Shown one piece after another: positions 18,442 to 27,772 of a stretch of 57,572 nt of DNA. Position 1 is the stretch's first letter. Each line of letters begins with the position of its first letter. The notes under the pieces were generated by a model. That model made no database searches and was not told the DNA's origin. It worked only from the letters and a program-made list of their open reading frames with translations. Source of the stretch: Capsulimonadaceae bacterium (GTDB lineage: Bacteria; Armatimonadota; Armatimonadia; Armatimonadales; Capsulimonadaceae); assembly GCA_031292625.1 (NCBI GenBank), contig JARLGU010000049.1, positions 1 to 57,572 on the forward strand. Direction: 5' to 3'. A program made the position numbers and the translations under genes.

Positions 18442-19080
18442 CTAACCGACGTCAGGGAACCGGGCATGCACGTATTGCATGATTAAGTCTTGTGCGCAGT
18501 CCAGGCCAATCACGCTCGTGTCCAGCGCAAGGTTGTACTGCGTGGCGTCATGCATCTCAAGCCCCGAAAGCGACTTATTGTACCGCTCGCGCTCGACGTC
18601 GGTCTTTTCCACTAATTTGACGGCCTCCTGATGAGACATCTCGTAAACCTCCTGTATCCGGCGCACGCGCGCTTGCTTGTTGGCGTACAAGAAGATGCTG
18701 ATATGTCTAGGATGAGACCGGAGCAAATACGAACCGCCGCGTCCGACCACTACCACGGATTTCTCGGCCGCAATCTTGACGATCGTCTCCGTGGTCAACT
18801 GACTTACCTGAAGAGCCTGTGAGCGAACCGGGGGGGGATTGTACAGCCATGGATTCGACCAACTGAGCGACTCGATAATCGACTCCCAGATGGAAAGCAC
18901 GCGCTCGTCGTGCTCCTCGACAAAGGTGACCGGAGCATCCAGCTTATTCGCAATTTCCGCTACGAGGTTGCTGTCAAGATACATGATGCCAAGCGCCTGC
19001 GCGAGCTTCTGCCCCAAGTATGCGCCGCCGCAACCCTTCTGCCGACTGATCGATATAACAAATGGCGTTTGATGCTCCAT
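18442..19080 (-). CDS. Cytidylate kinase-like family protein
   Basis: 212 residues; an ATG with GAGAGG upstream. The N-terminus (FVISISRQKGCGGAYLGQKLAQALG) has the phosphate-binding layout of the cytidylate-kinase-like family, with GCGG in place of the usual GSGG. It lacks the full CMP-binding features of true Cmk. RGGSYLLRSHP, FLYANKQARVRRI and TDVERERYNKSLSG match the LID and base regions of that family. The substrate of this family is not established. It is convergent with the FAD oxidoreductase gene (25 bases between stops). Confidence 0.8.
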   Translation of the reverse strand: MEHQTPFVISISRQKGCGGAYLGQKLAQALGIMYLDSNLVAEIANKLDAPVTFVEEHDERVLSIWESIIESLSWSNPWLYNPPPVRSQALQVSQLTTETIVKIAAEKSVVVVGRGGSYLLRSHPRHISIFLYANKQARVRRIQEVYEMSHQEAVKLVEKTDVERERYNKSLSGLEMHDATQYNLALDTSVIGLDCAQDLIMQYVHARFPDVG

Positions 19081-19234
19081 TGGTTCGTGCCTCTCTCCCC
19101 GTTGAATGTGATTAGTTGCCTTATTACCTACCGGACTACAGTGAAAAGCTCCCTCGCTTACTATTATCTATATACCTGTAATCCAGCGTTGGCAACCACG
19201 CCGCTTTCGCATTCAACGAGATTTTCTGAGTGGC

Positions 19235-20482
19235 CTAATCGAGTTCAAGCAGCGCATCCGTCTGCGCGGGAACCCCTCGTTTCACGACGGCGACGCGCGG
19301 CGCCCAGAACACGAGCGCGATGGCGACCGCGGCGACCTGCACTCCGACGATCAGCGCCGCGCAAGCCGGCCAGCCGCCGATCGCCCAGAGCGCCGCCGGA
19401 ACCGCGGCGCCCGCAGTCCCGCCAAGGTAATACCACATCACATATAGCCCGGATGCCGCTGATCGCCCGTGATCGGTCGAAACGCCGACGTGGCTGCTGC
19501 CCGCAACCTGCGACACGAACACGCCGGACGCCGCAATTGCCAGGGCCACGATTTCCAGGCCAAGCACATGGCTCAACGCCATGAGCACCCCAATACAAGA
19601 GGTCGCTACGCCCGCAATAAGTACGTTCCGATGGCCGAAGCGATCGATCGCCCGGCCGCTCATTGGCGTAATGGCGACCCCTAGCAGGTACACGAAGAAA
19701 AGGATCCCGAGCGCGCTCGTACCGAGATTGAACGGGGGTTCGGCGAGATAGAACGAGATGTACGTAAACGTGGCAACCTGAGCGAACAGGACGCTAAAGC
19801 CAACCGCATACGTGGCAACGAGCTTGCCGTTCGTCATGTGATCGCGCACGCTCCGGACAGCATCGCGCCAATCGTCGACCGCAACAAAATTGCGTGAGCC
19901 CGGAAGAAGCCGCCAGATCGCGATGGCGCCGGCAAGGTTCACCAGGGCTAACACGAGAAATGGCGATCGCCAGCCGAAATGATCGGCGAGCAGCCCCGAA
20001 ATAAAGCGTCCCATGAACCCGCCCAGCACGTTGCCGGTGATATAGAACGCCATCGCCTTTCCCGCGCCGCCAGCCTGATATTCCTCGTTAACGTAGGCCA
20101 TGCTGACGCAGAAAATGCCAGGAAGAAAGACGCCCTGCACGAGCCGCCAGAATACGAGAGCGTTGAGAGATGGCGACGTTGCCGCCAGAATGGTCGGGAT
20201 CACCAGCAGGAACACCGATGTCACGATCACCTTCTTGCGCCCGATGCGGTCGGACAGCATGCCCGCGAACGGCGCGCTCAGCGCTACCGTCAATGTCGCG
20301 GCGCTCACCGTCAGGCTCACCGCGCCTTCGCCGGCGTGAAAAATGTGGCGAAACGCCGGCAGCAGCGGCTGTGTCATATACAGGTCGAGAAACGTACAAA
20401 AACCCGCGAGCATTACGCCCACGAGTGGAGCGTCGAGACGCCTGCCGCCTGCAGGCGTTCGCGCGGAATCTACACTTTCCAT
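19235..20482 (-). CDS. MFS transporter (12-TM, multidrug-efflux-like)
   Basis: 415 residues from the ATG at 20482, with AAGAGGT upstream; a TTG at 20488 is less likely. Twelve hydrophobic segments are visible. The loop 2-3 signature GMLSDRIGRKKVIVTS is characteristic of the major facilitator superfamily, and a related GRAIDRFGHRNVLIAG follows in the second half. It is divergent from a LysR regulator with a palindromic LysR box between the two, so the LysR protein probably controls it. The cargo is unknown; the size and the arrangement with a LysR regulator resemble aromatic, drug or arabinose efflux permeases. Confidence 0.9.
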   Translation of the reverse strand: MESVDSARTPAGGRRLDAPLVGVMLAGFCTFLDLYMTQPLLPAFRHIFHAGEGAVSLTVSAATLTVALSAPFAGMLSDRIGRKKVIVTSVFLLVIPTILAATSPSLNALVFWRLVQGVFLPGIFCVSMAYVNEEYQAGGAGKAMAFYITGNVLGGFMGRFISGLLADHFGWRSPFLVLALVNLAGAIAIWRLLPGSRNFVAVDDWRDAVRSVRDHMTNGKLVATYAVGFSVLFAQVATFTYISFYLAEPPFNLGTSALGILFFVYLLGVAITPMSGRAIDRFGHRNVLIAGVATSCIGVLMALSHVLGLEIVALAIAASGVFVSQVAGSSHVGVSTDHGRSAASGLYVMWYYLGGTAGAAVPAALWAIGGWPACAALIVGVQVAAVAIALVFWAPRVAVVKRGVPAQTDALLELD

Positions 20483-20564
20483 GAACAAACTTACCTCTTA
20501 ATCCTTACAACTATAGTGTGGCCGTTTCAGTTCTATTTGTCCAATACAATTATGGGCATCGACT

Positions 20565-20581
20565 AATACCTTCAGGGTATT
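20565..20581. promoter_or_regulatory. LysR-type operator (T-N11-A) between divergent genes
   Basis: AATACC-TTCAG-GGTATT is a perfect 6-bp inverted repeat with a 5-bp spacer. It contains T-N11-A (TACC...GGTA), the LysR recognition pattern. It lies 40 bp before the LysR start and 83 bp before the divergent transporter start. Confidence 0.65.
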
Positions 20582-20620
20582 ATATTGACGATCACTGCTC
20601 GAACGGGGGGCGTTAACGCC

Positions 20621-21499
20621 ATGGAACTTCGTCACCTTCGATACTTCGTCGCGGTCGCCGAGGAATTGCATTTCGGACGCGCCGCAGCGCGGCTGCACCT
20701 CGCACAGCCGCCGCTGACGCGCCAGATCCAGCAGCTCGAAATGGAGCTCAAAGCGGAATTGTTCCAGCGGACGAAACGACGCGTTGCGCTGACCGAGGCA
20801 GGGCGCGTGTTGCTCGTGGAAGCGCGCGCACTGCTCGAGCAGGCGGATGGCGCGATCGTCGCGGTCCGGCGCGCCGCGCTTGGGGAGACGGGCTGGCTCG
20901 GCATTGGCTTCGTCGGCACCGCGGCCTACGAGATCTTGCCGGATATCCTGCGGGCGTATCGCCAAAGCTATCCGGATGTAGAACTGGTGCTGCGGGAAAT
21001 GAACACGGCCGCCCAGCTTGAGGCGATCCATGAACGTCGCATTCATGTGGGGCTCGTACGTCCCTCGCTGCGAGACACGGCGCTCGCGCACGAGACCATC
21101 CAGCAGGAGCCGCTTGTCATCGTCCTGTGGGAGGGACATCCGCTTGCTAAGCGCGCGGAGCTATCCATCGCGGATCTGCGGGAGCAGAAGTTTGTCCTCT
21201 ATCCGCGCACGCCCCACCCTAACTTCTCGGATCAGACGATCAACCTGTGCATCAGCGCCGGCTTCGTACCGGATGTCGTTCAGGAGGCGCAGGAAATTCA
21301 GACAGCGATCAGCCTGGTGTCCGCGGGAATGGGCGTGACGCTCGCGCCGGGGTCCATCCAGCGCCTTGGCTGGCCCGGAATTGTCTACAAGCCAATCGCT
21401 CCGCCGACGCCAACCAGCGACCTGATCGCCGCCTACCGTCCGGACGACACGTCTCCTGTCCTACGAGGCTTCTTGGAGGTGGCGCGGAGAACGGCGTGA
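20621..21499 (+). CDS. LysR-family transcriptional regulator
   Basis: 292 residues from the ATG at 20621, which gives the standard MELRHLRYFVAVAEELHFG; an upstream in-frame start at 20585 would add 12 residues. The N-terminal helix-turn-helix (AAARLHLAQPPLTRQIQQLE) is followed by the two-lobe substrate-binding domain (LGIGFVGTAAYEILPDILRAY, LVSAGMGVTLAPGS). LysR proteins of this subgroup respond to aromatic acids or drugs and usually activate a divergent gene, here the MFS transporter. The T-N11-A box in the intergenic region supports that pairing. Confidence 0.92.
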   Translation: MELRHLRYFVAVAEELHFGRAAARLHLAQPPLTRQIQQLEMELKAELFQRTKRRVALTEAGRVLLVEARALLEQADGAIVAVRRAALGETGWLGIGFVGTAAYEILPDILRAYRQSYPDVELVLREMNTAAQLEAIHERRIHVGLVRPSLRDTALAHETIQQEPLVIVLWEGHPLAKRAELSIADLREQKFVLYPRTPHPNFSDQTINLCISAGFVPDVVQEAQEIQTAISLVSAGMGVTLAPGSIQRLGWPGIVYKPIAPPTPTSDLIAAYRPDDTSPVLRGFLEVARRTA

Positions 21500-21967
21500 A
21501 GCCCTTCTCTACCTCCCTCGCCAGGCCGAAGGTCCTGAGCCTGCCGACGGGCGCGGGAGAGGGGTTGGGGTGAGGGTTCCTTTCCGCCTGCCCCGAAACG
21601 CCTGTGTCTCTCGGCGCGCTCGTGTCGCCCGCTGCACGCGGCATTTTCTGTCGCCGCAATCGATCATGTTCAGTTTACAGCCCTGCCCTCCGGTCCTGTT
21701 TGCAGAGTCTCCGGGATCGCCTTGAAAAGTGCTCGCGGACTCGCAAACGGGCGCCCCGTCGCGAAGATGCAAATAGGCCCTCCGGCCAGGCGCCGGGTCT
21801 GTGACGGACTCAGGCGAGAGGTCTGGGGTAGGCGAACGTCCTGAGCCTGCGGAATTGACAACTTCGAGCAACCTTGCGGCAATCCCCTCCCGCCACAAAC
21901 AATCCAGCCCCGCTCCCCCGCCCTGTATCGGGCAAGAGATCGGGGCTGGCAACCGATGGACGCGATC
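21500..21967. other. 468-bp gap between convergent genes, with a short dispersed motif
   Basis: GTCCTGAGCCTGC occurs twice, at 21531-21543 and 21838-21850, in similar flanks (GGCCGAAG before the first copy, GGCGAAC before the second). Similar short GTCCTGAGC-type repeats are common in several bacterial phyla. A purine-rich GGGAGAGGGGTTGGGGTGAGGG-like stretch follows the first copy (21555-21576). No gene is recognisable. Confidence 0.5.
21904..21949 (-). terminator. Terminator-like hairpin after transketolase
   Basis: On the minus strand, CCAGCCCCG pairs with CGGGGCTGG (outer arms 21941-21949 and 21904-21912), with a nested GCCC/GGGC stem. ATTGTTTG follows the stem. It starts 19 bases after the transketolase stop. 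Confidence 0.55.
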
Positions 21968-23818
21968 TTAGGCGATCGCCTTCTTCACGGCCGCGACGAT
22001 GTGGGCAGCGTCGATACCGGCGCCGGCCAGCATCTCGGCAGGCTTGCCGGAGCTGGGGATCTCGCGAACCGCGAGTTTGACGACCTTGGGCAGAGTGCCG
22101 CCGGCTTCGCCAACGAACGCATCGAGAACGGCGTCGCCCAAGCCGCCTTCGGCCCAGTGATCTTCGACAACGATCAGCGCGCCGGTTTCCTTGGCTGCCG
22201 TCTTCAGCGTCGCCGCATCGACCGGCTTCACCGAGTACAGGTCGATCACCCGAACGTCGATTCCGCTGGCTTTGAGCGTGTCGTACGCCTTCAACGCTTC
22301 GTGGAGCGTAATGCCGGCTCCGATGACCGTCGCCTTATCGGCCGCGCTCGATCGCAGGACCTTGCTGCCGCCGGGAGCGAACTTCTCGTCCGGGCCGTAG
22401 AGGATCGGCGTCTTTTCGCGGGTCGTACGCATGTAGACGATGCCCTGGAGGCTGCTCGCCATTTGCTCGACCAGGGCGGCGGTTTGGTTCGCGTCGCTCG
22501 GATACAGCACGGTGCTGCCGTGAACGGCGCGCATCATCGCGATGTCTTCGAGCGCCATCTGCGATGCGCCATCCTCGCCAATCGAGACACCCGCGTGGGA
22601 CCCCGCCATGCTGAAGTTGGCGCGGGAGATCGCGGCCATTCGGATGAAGTCGTACGCACGGGTAAAGAACGCGGCGAACGTCGATGCGAACGCCTTCTTG
22701 CCCCGAACGCCGAATCCGACCGCAGCGGCAACGAGTTGCTGCTCGGCGATCCACATCTCAAAGAAGCGCTCCGGATGCCCTTTCTTGAACTCCTCGGCGT
22801 AAGTCGAGTTGCTCACTTCGGCATCGAGAACGACCACGTCGGGATTGCCATAGCCGATCGCCTTGAGCGCGTCGCCATAGGCCTTGCGGGTCGCTTCCTT
22901 CGTGCCAAACGCATACTTGGGAAGTTCGATATTGCTGTAGGCAACCGTGACCGGCTCTACCGGTTCGGGCTTGGCAACCTCAAAGATCTGGCTAATCGGT
23001 CCGCCAAGTTCGGCAATGGCTTCCGCCGCCATATCGGCGGGTAGGCCTTTGCCATGCCAGTTCGGCTGGTCGGCAACCTTGGAGTAGCCTGCGCCCTTGA
23101 TCGTCTTCGCGAGAATGACCGGCGGGCGGCCATCGCTGGAGCTGAGCGCATCCTTGAACGCGGCCTCAACCTGAGCCAAATCGTGGCCGTCGATCTTAAT
23201 CGGGCGGCAGCCAAACGCTTCCACGCGGGCCGCATAGGCATCGAGGTTCCAGCCGAGCTCGGTTTCGCCGCGCTGGCCGAGGCGATTGACATCGACAATC
23301 GTAATCAGGTTGTCAAGCTTGTAATGGCCTGCTTTGTCGAAGCCTTCCCATATCGATCCCTCGGCGAGCTCGCTGTCGCCGCAGAGGATCCAAACCTTGT
23401 ACGGAAGCTTATCCAGGTACTTGCCGCAAAGGGCGACGCCGACGCCAATCGGCAGGCCCTGTCCAAGCGAACCCGTTGCGACATCGACATACGGCAGGAT
23501 GGGCGTCGGGTGCCCTTCGATGCGGCTGCCGTATTCGCGCAGGGTCATCATTTCGTCGTCGGTAATCCATCCCGCCGCCTTGTACATGGCGAACAGCAAC
23601 GGGGCGGCATGGCCCTTCGAGAAAATCAGGTGATCGTTGTATGGGGCTTTCGGCTTGCTGGGATCGTACTTGAGGTGGTCAAGCATGAGAACGGCCATCA
23701 AGTCAGCGGCGGACATGGACGAGGTAGGGTGCCCGGACCCGGCTTTGGTGGTGCAGCGAATGCTATCGATTCGCAGTTGACGGGCCAAATCCTTCCGCGT
23801 CTGTTCGTTACTGGGCAT
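21968..23818 (-). CDS. tkt: Transketolase
   Basis: 616 residues from the ATG at 23818 (MPSNEQTRKDLARQLRID), which has AAGGAG 8 bases upstream. An open frame continues 61 codons further but looks non-coding. It transfers two-carbon ketol units between sugar phosphates, using thiamine diphosphate (pentose phosphate pathway). Visible motifs: KAGSGHPTSSMSAADLMAVL, the TPP motif GDSELAEGSIWEG...VDVNRLGQRG, and the pyrimidine-domain IGEDGASQMALEDIAMMR. At 616 residues it belongs to the shorter (animal/archaeal-like) class rather than the approximately 660-residue E. coli type. It stands alone, divergent from htpX. Confidence 0.95.
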   Translation of the reverse strand: MPSNEQTRKDLARQLRIDSIRCTTKAGSGHPTSSMSAADLMAVLMLDHLKYDPSKPKAPYNDHLIFSKGHAAPLLFAMYKAAGWITDDEMMTLREYGSRIEGHPTPILPYVDVATGSLGQGLPIGVGVALCGKYLDKLPYKVWILCGDSELAEGSIWEGFDKAGHYKLDNLITIVDVNRLGQRGETELGWNLDAYAARVEAFGCRPIKIDGHDLAQVEAAFKDALSSSDGRPPVILAKTIKGAGYSKVADQPNWHGKGLPADMAAEAIAELGGPISQIFEVAKPEPVEPVTVAYSNIELPKYAFGTKEATRKAYGDALKAIGYGNPDVVVLDAEVSNSTYAEEFKKGHPERFFEMWIAEQQLVAAAVGFGVRGKKAFASTFAAFFTRAYDFIRMAAISRANFSMAGSHAGVSIGEDGASQMALEDIAMMRAVHGSTVLYPSDANQTAALVEQMASSLQGIVYMRTTREKTPILYGPDEKFAPGGSKVLRSSAADKATVIGAGITLHEALKAYDTLKASGIDVRVIDLYSVKPVDAATLKTAAKETGALIVVEDHWAEGGLGDAVLDAFVGEAGGTLPKVVKLAVREIPSSGKPAEMLAGAGIDAAHIVAAVKKAIA

Positions 23819-23977
23819 AAAGAGTCTCCTTGGAAAATTGGCAACGCCGTAAGTATACCCTTCTGACGATCCGGGCGCTCCTATCGGAGACGCTGTAAAG
23901 ACAGCTTCTTGCAGGATTGCCATCAGGAACCTCGCTAACCTGGAGGACGTAGTATCATTAAGAGGTAAGAATTCGGA

Positions 23978-24017
23978 GCGCTTCTCTGGCCGCGCGGCCA
24001 TTTTTGGTAAAGGGTCG
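23978..24017. repeat. Partial copy of dispersed repeat family 1 (left arm only)
   Basis: About 40 bp resembles the left arm of copies A and C: GGCCGCGCGGCCATTTTTGG, then TAAAGGGTCG. It contains the palindrome TGGCCGCGCGGCCA followed by five T (24001-24005). It lies upstream of htpX. The match is short, so common ancestry is likely but not proven. Confidence 0.5.
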
Positions 24018-24091
24018 GCGAGGGTTGGCTCAGTCTTGCATTGCGCCGCATTTTCGGGCGGCGTATGCCTGTAGGGAAGGATCGATTGCCG

Positions 24092-24952
24092 GTGAACGTC
24101 TTAAAGACAACATTTTGGATGGCAATGCTTTTCGTGCTGCTAATGGCGGCCGGGCAAGCATTTGGCGGCCAGTCGGGATTGATGATCGGCTTTGTGTTCG
24201 CGCTCGGAACCAACGCAGCGGCGTATTGGTTCAGCGACCGCATCGCCCTCGCGATGAGCGGAGCAATCGAGGTCAGCGAAGCGGAAGCGCCGGAAATGCA
24301 CCAAATGGTCGCGCGACTCGCCGCGCAGGCCGGCCTCCCGACGCCGCGCGTGTATCGCATTCCGGCTGGCCAGCCGAACGCGTTCGCGACCGGACGCGAC
24401 CCCGCGCATGCCGCGGTGGCGATAACGGACGGCATCTGGAACATCCTTTCCCGCGACGAGCTGGAAGGGGTCATCGCCCACGAGCTCGCGCACGTCAAGC
24501 ACCGGGATACGCTGATCTGCACGGTCGCCGCGACCATGGTCGGCGTGATTAGCTACCTTTCTCAGATCGCGCAGTGGACGGCGATGCTCGGCGGCTTGAG
24601 GGACGACGACGACGAAGGAGGCGGCGGGATCGCGGGCGCGCTCATAATGATGATCGTCGGCCCAATCGCCGCGCTGCTGATCCAGCTCGCAATCTCGCGT
24701 TCACGGGAATTCGATGCTGACCTGGGCGGCGCGAAGATCACCGGCAAGCCCCTCGCGCTGGCAAGCGCTCTGCAGAAAATCGAGCGCGTCGCCGAAGGGG
24801 CGCCGCTGGATGTCAACCCATCCTACGCCCACATGTATATCGTCAACCCCCTCGGCGGCGATAACCTGCGTGCAATCGCGACGCTATTCCGCACGCATCC
24901 GCTGACCAAGGAGCGCGTTGCGCGCCTGGAGGCCCTGGCGGCGCGCATGTAA
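24092..24952 (+). CDS. htpX: HtpX-like membrane zinc metalloprotease (M48)
   Basis: 286 residues from the GTG at 24092, with GGGAAGG 11 bases upstream. This gives M-NVLKTTFWMAMLFVLLMAAG, the typical HtpX start; an ATG at 24065 is the alternative. It degrades misfolded membrane proteins. Two N-terminal membrane helices are followed by the zinc site VIAHELAHVKHRD, two further hydrophobic segments (ATMVGVISYL and ALIMMIVGPIAALLIQLAI) and the third ligand Glu in SREFDADLGGAKITG. RTHPLTKERVARLE near the end is conserved in the family. An acidic/Gly loop (DDDDEGGGG) separates the last two helices. Confidence 0.93.
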   Translation: MNVLKTTFWMAMLFVLLMAAGQAFGGQSGLMIGFVFALGTNAAAYWFSDRIALAMSGAIEVSEAEAPEMHQMVARLAAQAGLPTPRVYRIPAGQPNAFATGRDPAHAAVAITDGIWNILSRDELEGVIAHELAHVKHRDTLICTVAATMVGVISYLSQIAQWTAMLGGLRDDDDEGGGGIAGALIMMIVGPIAALLIQLAISRSREFDADLGGAKITGKPLALASALQKIERVAEGAPLDVNPSYAHMYIVNPLGGDNLRAIATLFRTHPLTKERVARLEALAARM

Positions 24953-25120
24953 TTGCGCCGCCGGCCGCCCGGTCCGTCAGCCGCTGATTCCGTAAACCGC
25001 CGCGTAATAATCCCACTCCGGATCAAGCGCCATGCGAATGAAACTTTGAATCCTCTTGCAATCCCTATAGTCAGAACGCTATTCCAATTAGAGTAGTCGC
25101 ATTTCGACGCATCGTCCTCT

Positions 25121-25699
25121 CTATCGAGCGAACTCCAACAGCGCGGCCGCGAAGCGCTCGGCAATCGGGCGGTTCCCTGGCGGATCCGGATGAACGCCGT
25201 CGTGCGTCATGCTTGACTCCGGAACGACGCCATACATTGACACGTAATCGAGGCGGCTCTGGCGGCAAAAGTCCGCATACGCCTCGTCGAGCGCAACGAG
25301 ATTTCGTACGCGATGAGCGCGGGACGCCTCGTTGGCGTTCCAGCACCCTGCATTCATATTGTATGGCCCCACGATGACAATGCACGAATAACCGGCGGTT
25401 CGCGCGATTTGGACCATCTCGCCGATATTCTTCGTTGCAGTCGCAGCGCATGCGCCGGTGAAATCCCTGGAATCGTTCGCGCCAAGAGCTATCGCGAGAA
25501 TGTCCGCTGTTCCAGTGCTTGCAAGCGCTTCACGAAACTCGTCGATCGAATCAGTTGGCCGGCCGCCACGGCTCTTATTGACGATATCCAACGGCCATTT
25601 CACGAACTCAGGAACGATATATGGCCAGGCGTAGCTCGCCGTCCCAGCAGGGATGTCCGACCCGGCGCAGATTGAATCGCCAAAGAAAAGGATGCGCAT
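25121..25699 (-). CDS. SGNH/GDSL-type esterase, cytoplasmic
   Basis: 192 residues from the ATG at 25699 (MRILFFGDSICAGSD); a TTG at 25711 is the alternative. Block I is FFGDSICAG (catalytic Ser), block II has the Gly in KSRGGRPT, block III is LGANDSRDF (oxyanion Asn) and block V is THDGVHPDPPGN (Asp and His). There is no signal peptide, unlike the larger SGNH hydrolase at 6153. It resembles acyl-CoA thioesterase I/lipase families. It follows the large TPR gene on the same strand (54-bp gap), so the two are probably co-transcribed. Confidence 0.87.
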   Translation of the reverse strand: MRILFFGDSICAGSDIPAGTASYAWPYIVPEFVKWPLDIVNKSRGGRPTDSIDEFREALASTGTADILAIALGANDSRDFTGACAATATKNIGEMVQIARTAGYSCIVIVGPYNMNAGCWNANEASRAHRVRNLVALDEAYADFCRQSRLDYVSMYGVVPESSMTHDGVHPDPPGNRPIAERFAAALLEFAR

Positions 25700-25753
25700 A
25701 CCGTTATCCAATCTATCGTGCCGCCTTTAAGGCGTCCGTGCGAAACGGACATG

Positions 25754-27772
25754 CTAAGCGAGATCGCGGCTCGACCGCCGTCTGCCTTTTCTTGTGCTAA
25801 CGGCTTCGTCCATTAACTTCAAATCATAAAGATCCAGATAGTAATCGAGCCGAGCGTAATCAGGCGCCGCCTTCTCTACCATGTTCAACCACATTTCCAT
25901 ATCGCTGGCATGCGCCTCGGGATCGCGGCTAATAATATCCATTTGGGCGGTCGCCACTGCCAGAAATTCAGTAATATGAAGTTTACCTTGCAGCTTAATG
26001 GGAAGGAGAAGCGCCTTCGCTTCGTCGAGGCGTCCTTGCGCGGCAAAGCGCACGGACAGCGCCGTGCGACCGAACAAGTAGTCGGGAAAGCGCTCGTGCA
26101 CCTGCTCCAAGATTTCCATGGCCTCGTCGCGTTTCCCCTGAGCTTCCAAAGACGCTGCAAGGTTGTTCCAGAGGGATGGGTACTCGGGAAACCGCGCGAC
26201 CGCCGCCCTCAACGCTTTCTCCGCTCTTACATACTTCTTCGCCATAAGCAAGTCAAAGGCCGGAGAGGCGAGTTCGTCAACATCAGGAGGAAACTGAACC
26301 ATTTTTTCGTAATTGATCTCGCATCCCATGAGCGACACCTCATGTTGCTTCCCTTTCACCCAAACCTTAACCGTCGCGTCGAAAGGATATCCGATGTCCG
26401 AGAGTGTAGCCTGAATTGTAAAGCGAAGCTTGTCCGAGCCGCGCTTACCCAAAACGAACTGGCAAGCATAGTCCCGAATCCTAGGATCTTCAGTGCCTCG
26501 CAGCAACTCGCTAAACAAGCTAATCGTCGAAGAATCGCACAGATCTAGGATCGCGGGCAAGACGGTCGACATGATAGGCTGCGCGTCTATGACGCTCTTG
26601 ATATACGCCGCGGTGCTATGAGGAGCCTTCTCGTCCTTAGTGTCGTGCTTGTTCGCCAGGCGAGCTAATTCATCGATGACGGACGACGGTAAGAGGCTTG
26701 TAATTTCAAACGCAACAGCGCCGTGCCGCTCTCCTTCGGGCTTCTTCAGATCCTCGAGGTTCTCCTTGAAAAGCCGATTGCCAGGATCGTAACGGTGCGC
26801 ATCCCTCCAAAGTCTCGCCGCCCGGTCACGGTCTCCAAGATTTGCGTATGCAACGGCGGCATAATGCCATACGACGGCACGAGTATCGTCGTCAAGTTCC
26901 CTGACGTTCATCTGCTGGAATATATCGATCGCCCCCTGACTATCCCCAGCAAAGGTGAGGCCCTCCATGACCTTATATTGTTTTCGTTCCGCGTTCTGGC
27001 CGCTGCTTATCAACCGCGCTGCAAGATCCTTAACCACATCCGCGCTCTCGAAGGCCAATCGTGCGAGACGGATTGCGAGATGAAGGGCGTGCACGTTGTC
27101 CGGTTCCGCCTCTAACGCAAGCCGGTTGATACGCCGCGCTTCGGCGTAGTCCGCCGTCATGATCGCGATTTCCGCCAGGTTGTTGCGAGCGGGCATGAAG
27201 GTTGGATAGAGGTCGATCGTTTCCAGTGCAACCCGCCTCGCCTCTACGCAGTCGCCTTGCGCCATCAGGATTTGAGTTTCCTCATTTTGGTAGACGACCT
27301 CAAAAAAATCTTGCTCGCTAAAGCTCGACATGCGCCGGTTAGAATCGAAATCGGCGTTGACAGCGTCATAGAGCCCCTTGATATCGCCCAGTTTCTTCTC
27401 TGTTGGCCATCGATCCAGAAGTGTTTTGATATGTTGCATCGCATGCATCGCGTGGCTCTGAGCTATGTAGATCTTGACAAGGGAAAACCGGCAATCCGGG
27501 TCGTCTGGTTCCAGAAGGACGAGCCTTTCGCCCGCGCCAAGCGCAGTCGACCAATCGCCAAGATCCATCGCGCTCGAAAACAGACGACGTAGAATATCGG
27601 CACTGTCGGGCTCAATTTCATCCAATTTACGCAGTTTATCGACTGCCTCGTCGTAACGTCCGGCTGCGATGAGTTTGTCGATCTGGCGAAACTTCTCGGG
27701 AGGCGTAGGAAGGACCTCAGGCGCCTTGCCTGCCGCAGCTTTGTTGCCTTTGAATCTTCGTCGGGGTTGCAT
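25754..27772 (-). CDS. Large TPR-repeat protein
   Basis: 672 residues, ATG start. The N-terminus is basic (MQPRRRFKGNKAAAGKA) and lacks a signal peptide, so it is cytoplasmic. TPR units are seen near residues 27-100, 160-230, 290-330 and 505-600 (for example FPEYPSLWNNLAASLEAQGKRDEAMEIL). The central 330-500 region is not TPR-like and is unassigned; it includes SLLPSSVIDELARLANKHD and the strand pattern RFTIQATLSDIGYPFDATVKVW. TPR proteins act as scaffolds. The downstream SGNH esterase gene on the same strand is the only linked partner. Specific role unknown. Confidence 0.82.
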   Translation of the reverse strand: MQPRRRFKGNKAAAGKAPEVLPTPPEKFRQIDKLIAAGRYDEAVDKLRKLDEIEPDSADILRRLFSSAMDLGDWSTALGAGERLVLLEPDDPDCRFSLVKIYIAQSHAMHAMQHIKTLLDRWPTEKKLGDIKGLYDAVNADFDSNRRMSSFSEQDFFEVVYQNEETQILMAQGDCVEARRVALETIDLYPTFMPARNNLAEIAIMTADYAEARRINRLALEAEPDNVHALHLAIRLARLAFESADVVKDLAARLISSGQNAERKQYKVMEGLTFAGDSQGAIDIFQQMNVRELDDDTRAVVWHYAAVAYANLGDRDRAARLWRDAHRYDPGNRLFKENLEDLKKPEGERHGAVAFEITSLLPSSVIDELARLANKHDTKDEKAPHSTAAYIKSVIDAQPIMSTVLPAILDLCDSSTISLFSELLRGTEDPRIRDYACQFVLGKRGSDKLRFTIQATLSDIGYPFDATVKVWVKGKQHEVSLMGCEINYEKMVQFPPDVDELASPAFDLLMAKKYVRAEKALRAAVARFPEYPSLWNNLAASLEAQGKRDEAMEILEQVHERFPDYLFGRTALSVRFAAQGRLDEAKALLLPIKLQGKLHITEFLAVATAQMDIISRDPEAHASDMEMWLNMVEKAAPDYARLDYYLDLYDLKLMDEAVSTRKGRRRSSRDLA

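Noticed and set aside
23819-24001. N-terminal extension of transketolase
   Set aside because: The conserved start MPSNEQTRKDLARQL has an AAGGAG site. The extension has no homology and overlaps repeat sequence.
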